Origin: Pseudomonas guariconensis | GTDB lineage: Bacteria; Pseudomonadota; Gammaproteobacteria; Pseudomonadales; Pseudomonadaceae | Direction: 5' to 3' | DNA length: 64,000 nt | Assembly (NCBI RefSeq): GCF_015680235.1 | Contig: NZ_JADLJL010000002.1 | Coordinates: 124,001-188,000, forward strand | Shown: one piece after another, positions 17,835 to 26,729 of the stretch | Layout: every line of letters starts with the position of its first letter | Position numbering within the stretch: position 1 is the first letter of the stretch | Notes under the pieces: model-generated | The model's input: the letters and a program-made list of their open reading frames with translations, nothing else | What the model was told of the DNA's origin: nothing | Database searches by the model: none | Made by a program: the position numbers and the translations under genes

Positions 17835-18050
17835 CGTAATTGGCTTAATGGTCTGGGCGTTAGGGATTTATTACTTCATGTTGGTAAGTATGTTGCAGAA
17901 TTTTTTACTTGGGGTGTGAGAAGTTTTAGGGCAGTGATTATCGCTGTTCGATTTGCCTATTTCTTACGTGGTTCGCTGTTTTTGACCCGCTGCACCGGCT
18001 TTGTTGTTTGTGAATTACTAACGACAGAGGAAATAGTCATTAACAGGAGT
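17835..18050 (+). promoter_or_regulatory. AT-rich leader of the RHS gene
   Basis: The block is clearly AT-richer than its surroundings, with runs such as GGATTTATTACTTCATG and AATTTTTTACTTGGG. It precedes an AGGAG ribosome binding site and the RHS start. It probably holds the RHS promoter. A similar AT-rich block with the same TTTTTT...GAAGTTT elements is at the right edge of the window. Confidence 0.4.
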
Positions 18051-18058
18051 TGATTTCC

Positions 18059-20866
18059 ATGTTGTCTTTTCGCAGTACCCCGTCCGTCACGGTTGCCGAT
18101 AACCGCGGCCTGGCTGTACGCACTATCGCTTATTGCCGTAGGCCAGATGAGCTGCAAGCGACGGATGAGCGAATCACCCATCACCAACACGACGCCCGAG
18201 GCGTCCTGGCACGCAGTGCCGACCCCCGGCTGGCCGCTGCTGGCCGGGCAAACTTCACCTATCTGTCGGACCTCGCCGGGACGGCCTTGCGCACCCGCAG
18301 CGTCGATGCGGGCACCTCGATAACCCTCAGGGATGCCGCCGGGCGCCCTTTCATGGAGGTGGTCCAGGTTGCTACCGACGAAGAGGGTAACGACGACCTG
18401 AGCCAGGCGATTACCCGTACCTGGCAGTACGAGGCCCCGGCCCAGGCCGGCCGACCGTTGAGCGTGACGGAGCAGGTGGCCGACAGCGAGATGCGGATTG
18501 CCGAGCGGTTCGTCTGGGCACAGGTTACGCAACAGGCACGGGACCATAATCTGCTCGGGCAGGTGACCCGCCGTTACGACCCGGCGGGTCTGGTGCAGGC
18601 GAACAGCTTTACCCTGACGGGTGTGCCGATCTCAACGACCCGGCAGTTGCTCAAGGATGCCGACCATCCTGATATCGCCGCCGATTGGCAGGGCGAAGAG
18701 GCAGCGGAATGGGACACCCGTCTGGCCCGCGAGACCTATACGACCCAGACCACGGCAGACGCCACGGGCGTGATGCTGACGACCCTGGATGCCGCAGGCA
18801 ACCTGCAACGGGTGGCCTATGATGTGGCCGGCCAGCTCAGTGGCAGCTGGCTGACGATCGCGGGCAAGGCCGAGCAGGCCATCGTCCGGTCCGTAAGTTA
18901 TTCCGCCGCCGGGCAGAAGCTGCGCGAGGTGCATGGCAACGGTGTGGTGACCACCTACACCTACGAGCCCGACACCCAGCGCCTGTCGTCGATCAAGACC
19001 GAGCGCCAGGGCACTGGCGCGAAGGTGCTGCAGGACCTGCGCTATGCCTACGACCCAGTGGGCAATGTGCTGAAGATCCGCAACGACGCCGAGGCCACCC
19101 GCTTTTGGCGCAACCAGAAAGTGGTGCCGGAAAACACCTACAGCTACGACAGCCTCTACCAACTGGCCAGTGCCACGGGCCGCGAAATGGCCAACGCCGG
19201 CCAACCAGGCCGCAACCTCCACGTCACCCTCTTCGACAGCGCCACCTACACCCAATACACCCGCACGTACCACTACGACACCGCAGGCAACCTGCTCCAG
19301 ATCCGCCACAGCGCCCCCGCCACGAACAACGGCTACACCACCGATATCACCGTCAGCGACCGCAGCAATCGCGCCGTGTTGAGCTCGATGACGAAGGCCC
19401 CGTCGGCTGTCGAGGCGCTGTTCACTCCGGGCGGGCAGCAGGCCGTGCTGTTGCCGGGGCAACCACTGACCTGGACTTCGAGAGCCGAGCTCGAGCAGGT
19501 TGTGTCGGTGAAGCGCGAAGGTGCTACGGACGACCGCGAAAGCTACCGCTATGACAGCCATAGTCAACGCGTGCTGAAAGCCAGCACCCAGCAAACGGCT
19601 CAAAGCACCCAGGCCCAGCGGGTGATCTACCTGCCAGGGCTGGAGCTGCGCATCCACACCAATGGCGACACGCTCACCCAAGACCTGCAGGTGATGACGG
19701 TCGGGGAGGCCGGTCGTGCGCAAGTGCGGGTACTGCACTGGCAGGCAGGAAAACCCGACGACCTACCGAACGACCAACTGCGCTACAGCTACGACAACCT
19801 GCTGGGCAGCAGCGCGCTGGAGGTCGATGGCACCGGCAACCTGATCAGCCAGGAAGAGTACTACCCCTTTGGCGGCACGGCGGTATGGGTTGCGCGTAAT
19901 GAAATCGAGGCGAGCTACAAGATCGTGCGCTATTCAGGCAAAGAGCGCGATGCCACGGGGCTGTATTACTACGGCTATCGCTATTACCAGCCTTGGGCGG
20001 GGCGCTGGTTGAGCGCGGATCCGGCCGGTACGGTGGACGGGTTGAATCTGTTCAAGATGGTGGGCAATAACCCATCGACTCTTATAGATGAGCGCGGCTT
20101 GACGAAGAAGAACACGAACCGGCGGCCCGATCATGGTCAACAACGCGCAACGCCGCAGCAGGCTGTGCAACAGCCCGCCACTACGAATTTCAGACTTCCC
20201 TGGCGCTACGCCTTGGATTACCAGAAGTCTCTGCCAACACCTCACACTGCCAAAACGTTGTATCACATAGAGCAAAGAACGGACACGGTACGCCCCACCT
20301 CGCTTGAGCTAGGCCAGCCAGGCCAGTCGCGCTTCAGAAACGCAACAAGTACCGCTGGCAAGCAACCCGATCTTCAGGTCCCCCCTGTCGTTGTCATGCG
20401 TAATGGTACCGACGTGTCGATACCCAGCGACCCCGTCACTGCGGGCGGACTACTGTCCAGGTTCGCCAAAACCGCAATGAACTCGCTGATACCTGGATCT
20501 CGGCCGATGCGGCCCGAGGAAGTGCCGAACCGTCATGGGCTCGCGTTGCAGATTGACTCCAATAGCGCACTTGAAACGTTCACGTCCGCCGTAGCCATGG
20601 TCAATAATAATTTGGCGAGTAACGATGCCAACGATATTTCCCCGACCAAGCGCGAACAATACGTTCAACTCACGCAAGCAGTTCAGAACGGTGAAATCAG
20701 TAATGCAACAGCGTTCCTCTCGTCGAGTTTTGGTTGGGTATTCGATCACAATTCTCCCACCGAGGATCGTGTGATAGGGGCGCTTTTCAATTTCGGCGGG
20801 GCAATGGTCGCCGCTGGCCAGCAAGCGGCTGAAATGAGGAACGGCAAGGCATTGCGCTCCACGTGA
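18059..20866 (+). CDS. RHS-repeat protein with variable C-terminal domain
   Basis: The ATG at 18059 is 10 bases after AGGAG and fits better than the TTG at 18050, giving 935 residues. YD-type repeats run through the middle (for example SYDSLYQLASATGRE, HYDTAGNLLQIRHSA), and the RHS core ends with RYSGKERDATGLYYYGYRYY and GRWLSADPAGTVDGLNLF near residues 623-665. The last 260 residues are different in composition and should be the cargo or toxin domain, but it is not recognised. No PAAR, VgrG or signal peptide is seen, and no immunity-like small gene follows. Pseudomonas RHS proteins of this type act in contact-dependent or insecticidal toxicity; this one stands alone. Confidence 0.85.
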   Translation: MLSFRSTPSVTVADNRGLAVRTIAYCRRPDELQATDERITHHQHDARGVLARSADPRLAAAGRANFTYLSDLAGTALRTRSVDAGTSITLRDAAGRPFMEVVQVATDEEGNDDLSQAITRTWQYEAPAQAGRPLSVTEQVADSEMRIAERFVWAQVTQQARDHNLLGQVTRRYDPAGLVQANSFTLTGVPISTTRQLLKDADHPDIAADWQGEEAAEWDTRLARETYTTQTTADATGVMLTTLDAAGNLQRVAYDVAGQLSGSWLTIAGKAEQAIVRSVSYSAAGQKLREVHGNGVVTTYTYEPDTQRLSSIKTERQGTGAKVLQDLRYAYDPVGNVLKIRNDAEATRFWRNQKVVPENTYSYDSLYQLASATGREMANAGQPGRNLHVTLFDSATYTQYTRTYHYDTAGNLLQIRHSAPATNNGYTTDITVSDRSNRAVLSSMTKAPSAVEALFTPGGQQAVLLPGQPLTWTSRAELEQVVSVKREGATDDRESYRYDSHSQRVLKASTQQTAQSTQAQRVIYLPGLELRIHTNGDTLTQDLQVMTVGEAGRAQVRVLHWQAGKPDDLPNDQLRYSYDNLLGSSALEVDGTGNLISQEEYYPFGGTAVWVARNEIEASYKIVRYSGKERDATGLYYYGYRYYQPWAGRWLSADPAGTVDGLNLFKMVGNNPSTLIDERGLTKKNTNRRPDHGQQRATPQQAVQQPATTNFRLPWRYALDYQKSLPTPHTAKTLYHIEQRTDTVRPTSLELGQPGQSRFRNATSTAGKQPDLQVPPVVVMRNGTDVSIPSDPVTAGGLLSRFAKTAMNSLIPGSRPMRPEEVPNRHGLALQIDSNSALETFTSAVAMVNNNLASNDANDISPTKREQYVQLTQAVQNGEISNATAFLSSSFGWVFDHNSPTEDRVIGALFNFGGAMVAAGQQAAEMRNGKALRST

Positions 20867-20960
20867 TAACAGGCGCTGACCTATGGGCCCGCGTTCAGGC
20901 CAACGCATATCTATATGGTCATGCGGGCCCCTCGTAGTGATTTTTCCGGGCCGCGCATTT

Positions 20961-20976
20961 TAGTCCGCTCGGACGT
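20961..20976. promoter_or_regulatory. Candidate operator upstream of DUF1214 operon
   Basis: TAGTCC-GCTC-GGACGT matches the cluster-wide palindrome with one mismatch at its last base, 66 bases before the ATG at 21043. Confidence 0.65.
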
Positions 20977-21042
20977 AGTACTCGATGGTCGCGATTTCTA
21001 TGGTCTCCCCACCGGCGGCATCCCGCCCCCACGGAGACCATC

Positions 21043-22152
21043 ATGGCCATCGATCCCACCGAGCAGGTATGCAGCGGCGCAACCTGGAACCAGTTCTGCG
21101 AGCAGTTAAGGCGCAGCGGCGAGCAAATTATGCGCGCCGAGGCGCCTGCCGATGCGCAAACCCGCGCCGAAGGCTTTCGCTACCTCACGCGCCTGCTGCG
21201 CATCGCCCTGGAGATGCACTTGGAGTTCGCCGACCCGGACTTCCCAGGCTTCATCACCCCCTCCCATGAAACCGCCAAGATCGGCGCCGACAACCCCGAT
21301 AACCTGTACCGCTATGCCCGCCTGAACGGTGCCCAGCGCTACCGGGTCAGCGGCCAGCGCGGCAGCGTCGCCTATTTGAGTTTCGGCACCCAGAAAGGCG
21401 GCTACGAAACCAACGGCAAGATGATCCAGACCGGCTTCATCGATGCCAACCAGTTGCAGCTGGACGCAGGCGGCAACTTCGCGATCATCCTCAGCCAACA
21501 CCCACAGGCCACCGGCAATTGGTTGCGCCTGGAGCCGGAAAGCAACGCCCTGATCGTGCGCCAGACGTTCCTGGACCGCGCCACCGAGCAACCGGCTCAG
21601 CTGCGTATCGAGCGCCTGGATGGCGACCAGGTTCCCCCGCCACTTGACCCGGCCTTCCTGCAGCAAGGCCTGCAACGTGCCGCCTCGTTCGTCGAGAACA
21701 CCGCGCGCCTGTTCGCCGACTGGGCCCAGGGCTACCAAGCCCATGCCAACCAGCTGCCGCCGGCCGACCAGCCGCTGTGCCAGTCGGTAGGGGGCGACCC
21801 GAACATCTTCTACTACCACTCCTACTGGGCCCTGGCCGACGACGAAGCCTTACTGATCGAGGTGGAGCAAGTGCCTGAGTGCGATTTCTGGAACCTGCAG
21901 ATCAATAACTACTGGATGGAGTCGCTGGACTACCGCTACCACCGCATCTGCCTGAACAAGCATTCGGCGCAACTGGACGCCAACGGCGGCCTGCGCATGG
22001 TGCTCAGCGCCCGGGACCCGGGCCTTGCGAATTGGCTGCAAACCGCCGGCCACCCCCACGGCACCCTGTGCCTGCGCTGGGTTGGCGCGAAAACCCCGGT
22101 ACACCCCACTACCCGCGTCGTGAAGCTGCTCGCGCTGAAGGAGCTTGCCTGA
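21043..22152 (+). CDS. DUF1214 domain protein, first gene of steroid-linked operon
   Basis: This encodes 369 residues with a GGAGACC ribosome binding region before the ATG. The C-terminal half (ALADDEALLIEVEQVPECDFWNLQINNYW and the later TLCLRWV) is characteristic of DUF1214 proteins, which often accompany lipid or steroid metabolism genes and whose biochemical role is not established. No signal peptide is seen. It overlaps the sulfotransferase start by one base (TGATG) and lies 66 bases after a candidate operator, so it is placed in the steroid regulon. Confidence 0.7.
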   Translation: MAIDPTEQVCSGATWNQFCEQLRRSGEQIMRAEAPADAQTRAEGFRYLTRLLRIALEMHLEFADPDFPGFITPSHETAKIGADNPDNLYRYARLNGAQRYRVSGQRGSVAYLSFGTQKGGYETNGKMIQTGFIDANQLQLDAGGNFAIILSQHPQATGNWLRLEPESNALIVRQTFLDRATEQPAQLRIERLDGDQVPPPLDPAFLQQGLQRAASFVENTARLFADWAQGYQAHANQLPPADQPLCQSVGGDPNIFYYHSYWALADDEALLIEVEQVPECDFWNLQINNYWMESLDYRYHRICLNKHSAQLDANGGLRMVLSARDPGLANWLQTAGHPHGTLCLRWVGAKTPVHPTTRVVKLLALKELA

Positions 22153-23324
22153 TGATCAATGAGTTCGCCCCCGAACGGCTGATGGCCGAAGCCAGTGCCC
22201 GTGCCGCAGGCCTGCAGGACTTCGGCCCGGGCAACTTCCGCGAAGGCCTGGCGGTGCTGGCCGAGGCGCTGGAGCATGAGGCTCGGTTGTCCGTGGCCGG
22301 GCGCGCGATGCTGCGCGAAAAGCTGCTGGCGCAACTGGTCAACCGCCTGGTGGTGGAGGACCATTGCACGCGCTACCCGCAGATCCTCGAACAGCCCATC
22401 GAGGCCCCGTTGGTGATCGTCGGCCTGCCACGCACCGGCACCACCTTGTTGCAACGTACCCTGGCGGTCGACCCGCAGTTCAGCAAAGCCTTGTGGTGGG
22501 AGACACGCTACCCGGCGCCCCTGCCCGGCGAGGACCCCGCCTGCCCCGAGGCACGCATCCTGAAGGCGCGTGCCGAAGTCGCATCGATGGTCGAGTTCCT
22601 GCCGCAATTGCTGGCCATCCACCCGCTGGACGCCGAGCAGGCCGATGAAGAGTTCATGCTGATGGAGCACAGCTTCCTTTGTGCCATGGACTCCTATGTC
22701 AACGTGCCCAGCTACACCGCCTGGCTCGACCGCCAGGACCAGAGCCAGGTCTACCAGTACCTCAAGCGCTGCCTGCAGTTCCTGCAGTGGCAGCAGGGGC
22801 TGCGGGGTGTCGCCCCAGGCCGGCGCTGGCTGCTCAAGAGCCCGCAGCATCTGCATACCCTGGAGCTCCTGTTCAAGGTATTCCCGGGCGCCCAGGTCAT
22901 CCTCACCCACCGCGAGCCGGCCAGCACCATCCCATCGCTGGCCAGCTTCATCCATACCCTGTGGCAACTGTACAGCGATCATGCCGACGCCGAGGCCGTG
23001 GGTGAGCAGTGGAACCGCCGCATGGCGCGCGCCATGCGCCATGCCATGGCCGTGCGGGAAACCCTGCCCGAAGGGCGGGTACTGGATATCCATTTCGAGG
23101 ACACCGTGGGCCAGCCGTTGGCTGTGGTCGAGCGCATCTACCAGTTCGCCGGCCTGCAGCTGAGCGCCACGGCACGTGACGCGATCGTTCGCTGGCTGGC
23201 CGACAATGGCCGCGACAAGCGCGCCAGCCACCAGTACAGCCCCGAACGCTTTGGCCTGAGCGAGGCCATCCTGCAGCGCGACTATGCCGAGTACCGTTCC
23301 CGTCACCTGCGGGCCAACGCCTGA
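22152..23324 (+). CDS. Sulfotransferase-family protein
   Basis: This encodes 390 residues. The 5'-phosphosulfate-binding loop GLPRTGTTLLQR lies at residues 91-102, and the later LLKSPQHLHTLELLF...HREP region fits the 3'-phosphate-binding part of the Sulfotransfer_3 family. Such enzymes move sulfate from PAPS to a hydroxyl or amine acceptor, although many family members have unknown substrates. It is coupled to the DUF1214 gene by a one-base overlap. A sulfotransferase inside a catabolic steroid cluster is unexpected; a steroid or bile-acid hydroxyl is a possible acceptor, by inference only. Confidence 0.75.
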   Translation: MINEFAPERLMAEASARAAGLQDFGPGNFREGLAVLAEALEHEARLSVAGRAMLREKLLAQLVNRLVVEDHCTRYPQILEQPIEAPLVIVGLPRTGTTLLQRTLAVDPQFSKALWWETRYPAPLPGEDPACPEARILKARAEVASMVEFLPQLLAIHPLDAEQADEEFMLMEHSFLCAMDSYVNVPSYTAWLDRQDQSQVYQYLKRCLQFLQWQQGLRGVAPGRRWLLKSPQHLHTLELLFKVFPGAQVILTHREPASTIPSLASFIHTLWQLYSDHADAEAVGEQWNRRMARAMRHAMAVRETLPEGRVLDIHFEDTVGQPLAVVERIYQFAGLQLSATARDAIVRWLADNGRDKRASHQYSPERFGLSEAILQRDYAEYRSRHLRANA

Positions 23325-23352
23325 CACCACAACAACAAGAAGGAAAACCACC

Positions 23353-24141
23353 ATGCTATTGAAAGACAAGGTCGTGATGATCTCCGGGATAGGCCCGGGC
23401 CTGGGTATCAAGCTGGCCCTGGAGGCTGCGCACCAAGGCGCTCGCGCCCTGGCCATCTGCGCCCGCAGCGCCGAGCGGCTGGAGCAGGCGCGTACCCGCA
23501 TTCTCGCCCTGGGCCATGAATGCCAGGTGCTGTGCGTGCCGACCGATATCACCGACACCACTGCCTGTGCGCATTTCGCCAAGGCCACCTTGGAGGCATT
23601 CGGACGCATCGACGCGCTGGTCAACAGTGCGTTCTCCCACGGCGGCTTCCAGGCCGTGGACGAGGCCGACAATGCGCCACTGCGCGAGGCCCTGGAGGTC
23701 AACCTGCTGGGGTCGCTGAACATGTCGCGGGCGGTGTTGCCGGCCATGCGCGAACAGGGCGAGGGCGCCATTGTCATGATCAACACCCTGGGCGTGCGCA
23801 AGCCCTACCAGGGCGGCGCGGCCTATTCGGCGTCCAAGGCTGCGCTCACCGCCAGCGTGCGCTACCTGGCCAGCGAACAGGCGGTGCACGGCATCCGCGT
23901 CAATGCCCTGGCTTGTGGCTGGATGTGGGGCGAGCCGGTGCAGGCAGTGGTACGCCAGAGCGCCGAAGCCCGGGGCATCAGCGAGGCGCAGGCCAAGGCC
24001 GAATTCAGCGCCAGCATCCCTGGCGGGCGCATGCGCACCGACGACGAGTGTGCCCGTGCAGCGCTGTTTCTGGCATCGGATTACGCCAGCGCGATCAACG
24101 GTGCGCAGCTCGATGCCAATGGCGGCGAACTGATGAGCTGA
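23353..24141 (+). CDS. Short-chain dehydrogenase/reductase
   Basis: This encodes 262 residues starting at the ATG after AAGGAAAACCACC. The nucleotide-binding turn is GIGPGLGI rather than the usual TGxxxGIG, and the catalytic YSASK is present. The C-terminal AALFLASDYASAINGAQLDANGG is a classical SDR ending. It lies third in the operon with DUF1214 and the sulfotransferase. It probably oxidises or reduces a steroid hydroxyl/keto group; position specificity cannot be read from sequence. Confidence 0.8.
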   Translation: MLLKDKVVMISGIGPGLGIKLALEAAHQGARALAICARSAERLEQARTRILALGHECQVLCVPTDITDTTACAHFAKATLEAFGRIDALVNSAFSHGGFQAVDEADNAPLREALEVNLLGSLNMSRAVLPAMREQGEGAIVMINTLGVRKPYQGGAAYSASKAALTASVRYLASEQAVHGIRVNALACGWMWGEPVQAVVRQSAEARGISEAQAKAEFSASIPGGRMRTDDECARAALFLASDYASAINGAQLDANGGELMS

Positions 24142-24151
24142 GGGCACCGCC

Positions 24152-25117
24152 ATGATCGATCATTGTGCTTTCAATGGCGACGCCGATGGCCTGTGCGCCC
24201 TGCAGCAACTGCGCCTGGCCGGCGAGCTCGACCCGGCGGTGCGCCTGGTCAGCGGGGTCAAGCGCGACATCACGCTGCTGCGACGGGTGCAGGCAGGGCC
24301 CGGCGAACGGGTGACCGTGCTCGACATCGCCCACGAACAAAATCGCGAAGACGTCCAGCGCCTGCTCGCCGATGGCGTCCAGGTGCGCTATTTCGACCAT
24401 CACTTCCCAGGCGAACTGCCCGAGCACCCGGCCTTCGAGGCGCATATCGATACCGCCGCGCACGTGTGCACCAGCTTGCTGGTCGATGCCTGGTTGCAGG
24501 GTAGGGCGCACCGTTGGGCGGTGGTCGCGGCCTTTGGCGATGGCATGCCGGGGCCGGCCAGGGCACTGGCCGAGCGCCATGGGTTGCTCGAGGCGGATGT
24601 AGCGGCCCTGGCGGAGTTGGGCCAGTTGCTCAACTACAACGCCTATGGCGACAGCCTGGCCGACCTGCATTTCGAACCGCTGGCCCTGGCCGAGCAACTG
24701 CGGCCCTATGCCGACCCGTTGGACTTCATGCGCGATAGCGAGACTTTCGCGGTGCTGCGCGCGGGGTACGCAGCCGACATGGCCGCCGCCGAGGGGTTGA
24801 CGCCCTGGCGCGAGGGGGCGGGCATGCGCCTGTTCCGTCTGCCGGCGCAGGCGTGGGCCCGTCGGGTCAGCGGCGTGCTGGCCAACAGCCTTGCCGCGGC
24901 CGCGCCAGGGCGCGCGCTGGGGTTGTTGAGTGCCAAGCCCGATGGTGACTGGATGTTCAGCCTGCGGGTGCCGGAGGGTGCGGTATGGTCTGCCGATGCA
25001 TTTTGCAGGCAATTCCCCAGTGGCGGTGGACGCGTTCGTGCGGCTGGCATCAATCGGCTGGGCGTGGAGCAACTGCCTGAGCTTGCGGATCGGTTGGTGG
25101 CTTGTTACCCCGGTTGA
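24152..25117 (+). CDS. DHH-family phosphoesterase-like protein
   Basis: This encodes 321 residues. GDADGLCAL at the start and FDHHFPGE near residues 91-98 are the metal-binding motifs of the DHH superfamily. A C-terminal DHHA1-like domain with GGGRVRAAGINRL is present. Members hydrolyse phosphodiesters such as nanoRNA or cyclic dinucleotides. It begins 10 bases after the SDR stop, so it is probably cotranscribed, but a link to steroid catabolism is not obvious. It is closed by a strong terminator. Confidence 0.75.
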   Translation: MIDHCAFNGDADGLCALQQLRLAGELDPAVRLVSGVKRDITLLRRVQAGPGERVTVLDIAHEQNREDVQRLLADGVQVRYFDHHFPGELPEHPAFEAHIDTAAHVCTSLLVDAWLQGRAHRWAVVAAFGDGMPGPARALAERHGLLEADVAALAELGQLLNYNAYGDSLADLHFEPLALAEQLRPYADPLDFMRDSETFAVLRAGYAADMAAAEGLTPWREGAGMRLFRLPAQAWARRVSGVLANSLAAAAPGRALGLLSAKPDGDWMFSLRVPEGAVWSADAFCRQFPSGGGRVRAAGINRLGVEQLPELADRLVACYPG

Positions 25118-25147
25118 GCCAAACCCAGGGCATGAAGCCCTTGAGAC

Positions 25148-25188
25148 AAGAACGCCCCGGGCCGACCAGCCTGGGGCGTTCTTGTTTC
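25148..25188 (+). terminator. Strong terminator after DHH gene
   Basis: Perfect 11-base arms AAGAACGCCCC / GGGGCGTTCTT are followed by GTTTC. This ends the operon that starts at 21043. REP-like sequence (CCTTTCGCAG, GCCGCGAAAGGG) follows at 25209-25248. Confidence 0.75.
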
Positions 25189-25273
25189 AGGTTGGAAATT
25201 GCCGGGGCCCCTTTCGCAGCTGTAAGCGGCCTTGCGCCGCGAAAGGGCTGCAACGCAGCCCCACGATCCCCAG

Positions 25274-25310
25274 GCAAAAGAAAACCCCGGCCTTTCGGGC
25301 CGGGGGTTTA
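25274..25310 (-). terminator. Terminator of the DUF1302-DUF1329 operon
   Basis: On the minus strand the stem ACCCCCGGCCC / GGGCCGGGGT type hairpin runs into TTTTCTTTT just after the DUF1329 stop. It could also catch plus-strand readthrough. Confidence 0.75.
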
Positions 25311-25322
25311 GGCTGGAGAGGT

Positions 25323-26705
25323 TTAGCGCGTACCCAGCTTGCGCAGGTTGCCTGGGGTGAATTCGTCAGGCCCGAAGTTGCTAGCGTTGAGCTTGGCCGG
25401 CTTCTGGTCGTCGAGCAAGCGGTCGACCATGTACGACCCAGCGATCAGATCGTGATACAGCCCCAGGCGCGCATGGAAGCGCTGGATGTCATAGGCATAC
25501 ACCGAAGTCTGCATGTTGGTGCGCCACAGCTGCCCACGGGAATCGTAGTTGTCCGCCAGGGTCGCGGCCCAGCTGTCCTCGTCGATGTAGAACGTACGCT
25601 TGGCATAGATATGCCGGGCGCTCGGCTTGAGGGTCGCCTGCAGCACCCAGACACGGTGCTTCTCGTAGCGCATCAGGTCCGGGTTGATGTGGCCGGCGGC
25701 ATTGATGATGTCGGCCTGGGTCACGTCCGGGCTGTCGATCTTGTAGTTGTTGTAGGGGATGTAGACTTCTTTCTTGCCGACGATCTTCCAGTCGTAGCGG
25801 TCGGTCGCACCGTTGAACAGGCGGTCTTCGTCATAGACACGGAAACCACCGGCCCCAGTCGGGGAGTCATAGCCAACCGTCGGTGCTCGGCGCACACGGC
25901 GCTGGCCAGGGGTGTATTGCCAGGCCTGGCGCGGCTGGGCGGCCGCGCTGATGAACTCATGGCCGACTACGATCTCGCCTTTCTTGCGCACCGGCTCCAG
26001 CGTCGTGAGCAGGAAGTCGGTGAATACGCCATTGGTGCTCTGCGCGTTCTGCTTGGGGTCCGACCACAGCGAATAGATCTTGTAGTTGACCTTCTCCAGC
26101 ACGCGGTTGTTGTCGGCGTATACCACCACCTGGTTGTAGTTGGCCTCCTCGGTGACCGCACGGGCCTGCATGGTGTGGTTGAGGATCAGCTCGTTGCCGT
26201 TCTTTGGCACCGGGAACGGCGAGGCGCCGAAGGCATCCAGGGCATCGTTGCCGTCACTGCTGAGCTTGGCGGTCTGGGCGTTGCGGGCGATGGCTGCCTC
26301 GGTCTGCGGGTCGACGCGGAAATCCCGGTGGCTGGGGTAGACCGGCATCTTGAAGGAATTCGGGTATCGCTTGAACAGCGCCTTCTGGCCGTCGGTGAGG
26401 TTGGTGGCGTACTGCTCCATGTTCTGCGCGGTGATGACGAACAGCGGTTTTTCGTCGGCATACGGGTCCGAGTAGGGCGTGCCGGGGCCGGCGAACTTCA
26501 CCTGGGGCGGCGTGCCGCGCCATTTTCCGGTCCAGGCCGGGATGCTGCCGTCGGCATTGCCGGCGCGCTCGGCACCCATCGGGGTCAGGTCCGGGCCCAG
26601 GGTCGTGGCGTCAGTGCCACTGACATTGGCCTGCAAAGCCAGGCTGCTGCCGAACAAGGCGATCGCGAGCGTGGTACGCAACCAGGGGTGCTTGAGATCA
26701 GACAT
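25323..26705 (-). CDS. DUF1329 family exported protein
   Basis: This encodes 460 residues with a Sec signal peptide (LRTTLAIALFGSSLALQA). DUF1329 proteins have a LolB-like lipid-binding fold and are found next to DUF1302 outer-membrane proteins in clusters for hydrophobic substrates. It sits 24 bases after the DUF1302 gene in the same operon and ends at a strong terminator. A role in steroid binding or transfer at the outer membrane is inferred from this context and from the operator upstream of the operon. Confidence 0.85.
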   Translation of the reverse strand: MSDLKHPWLRTTLAIALFGSSLALQANVSGTDATTLGPDLTPMGAERAGNADGSIPAWTGKWRGTPPQVKFAGPGTPYSDPYADEKPLFVITAQNMEQYATNLTDGQKALFKRYPNSFKMPVYPSHRDFRVDPQTEAAIARNAQTAKLSSDGNDALDAFGASPFPVPKNGNELILNHTMQARAVTEEANYNQVVVYADNNRVLEKVNYKIYSLWSDPKQNAQSTNGVFTDFLLTTLEPVRKKGEIVVGHEFISAAAQPRQAWQYTPGQRRVRRAPTVGYDSPTGAGGFRVYDEDRLFNGATDRYDWKIVGKKEVYIPYNNYKIDSPDVTQADIINAAGHINPDLMRYEKHRVWVLQATLKPSARHIYAKRTFYIDEDSWAATLADNYDSRGQLWRTNMQTSVYAYDIQRFHARLGLYHDLIAGSYMVDRLLDDQKPAKLNASNFGPDEFTPGNLRKLGTR

Positions 26706-26729
26706 TTCGGTGATCCTCCGTCAGGGCTT

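Noticed and set aside
18050..18058. TTG start for the RHS gene at 18050
   Set aside because: It is one base after AGGAG, too close for initiation. The ATG at 18059 has proper spacing.
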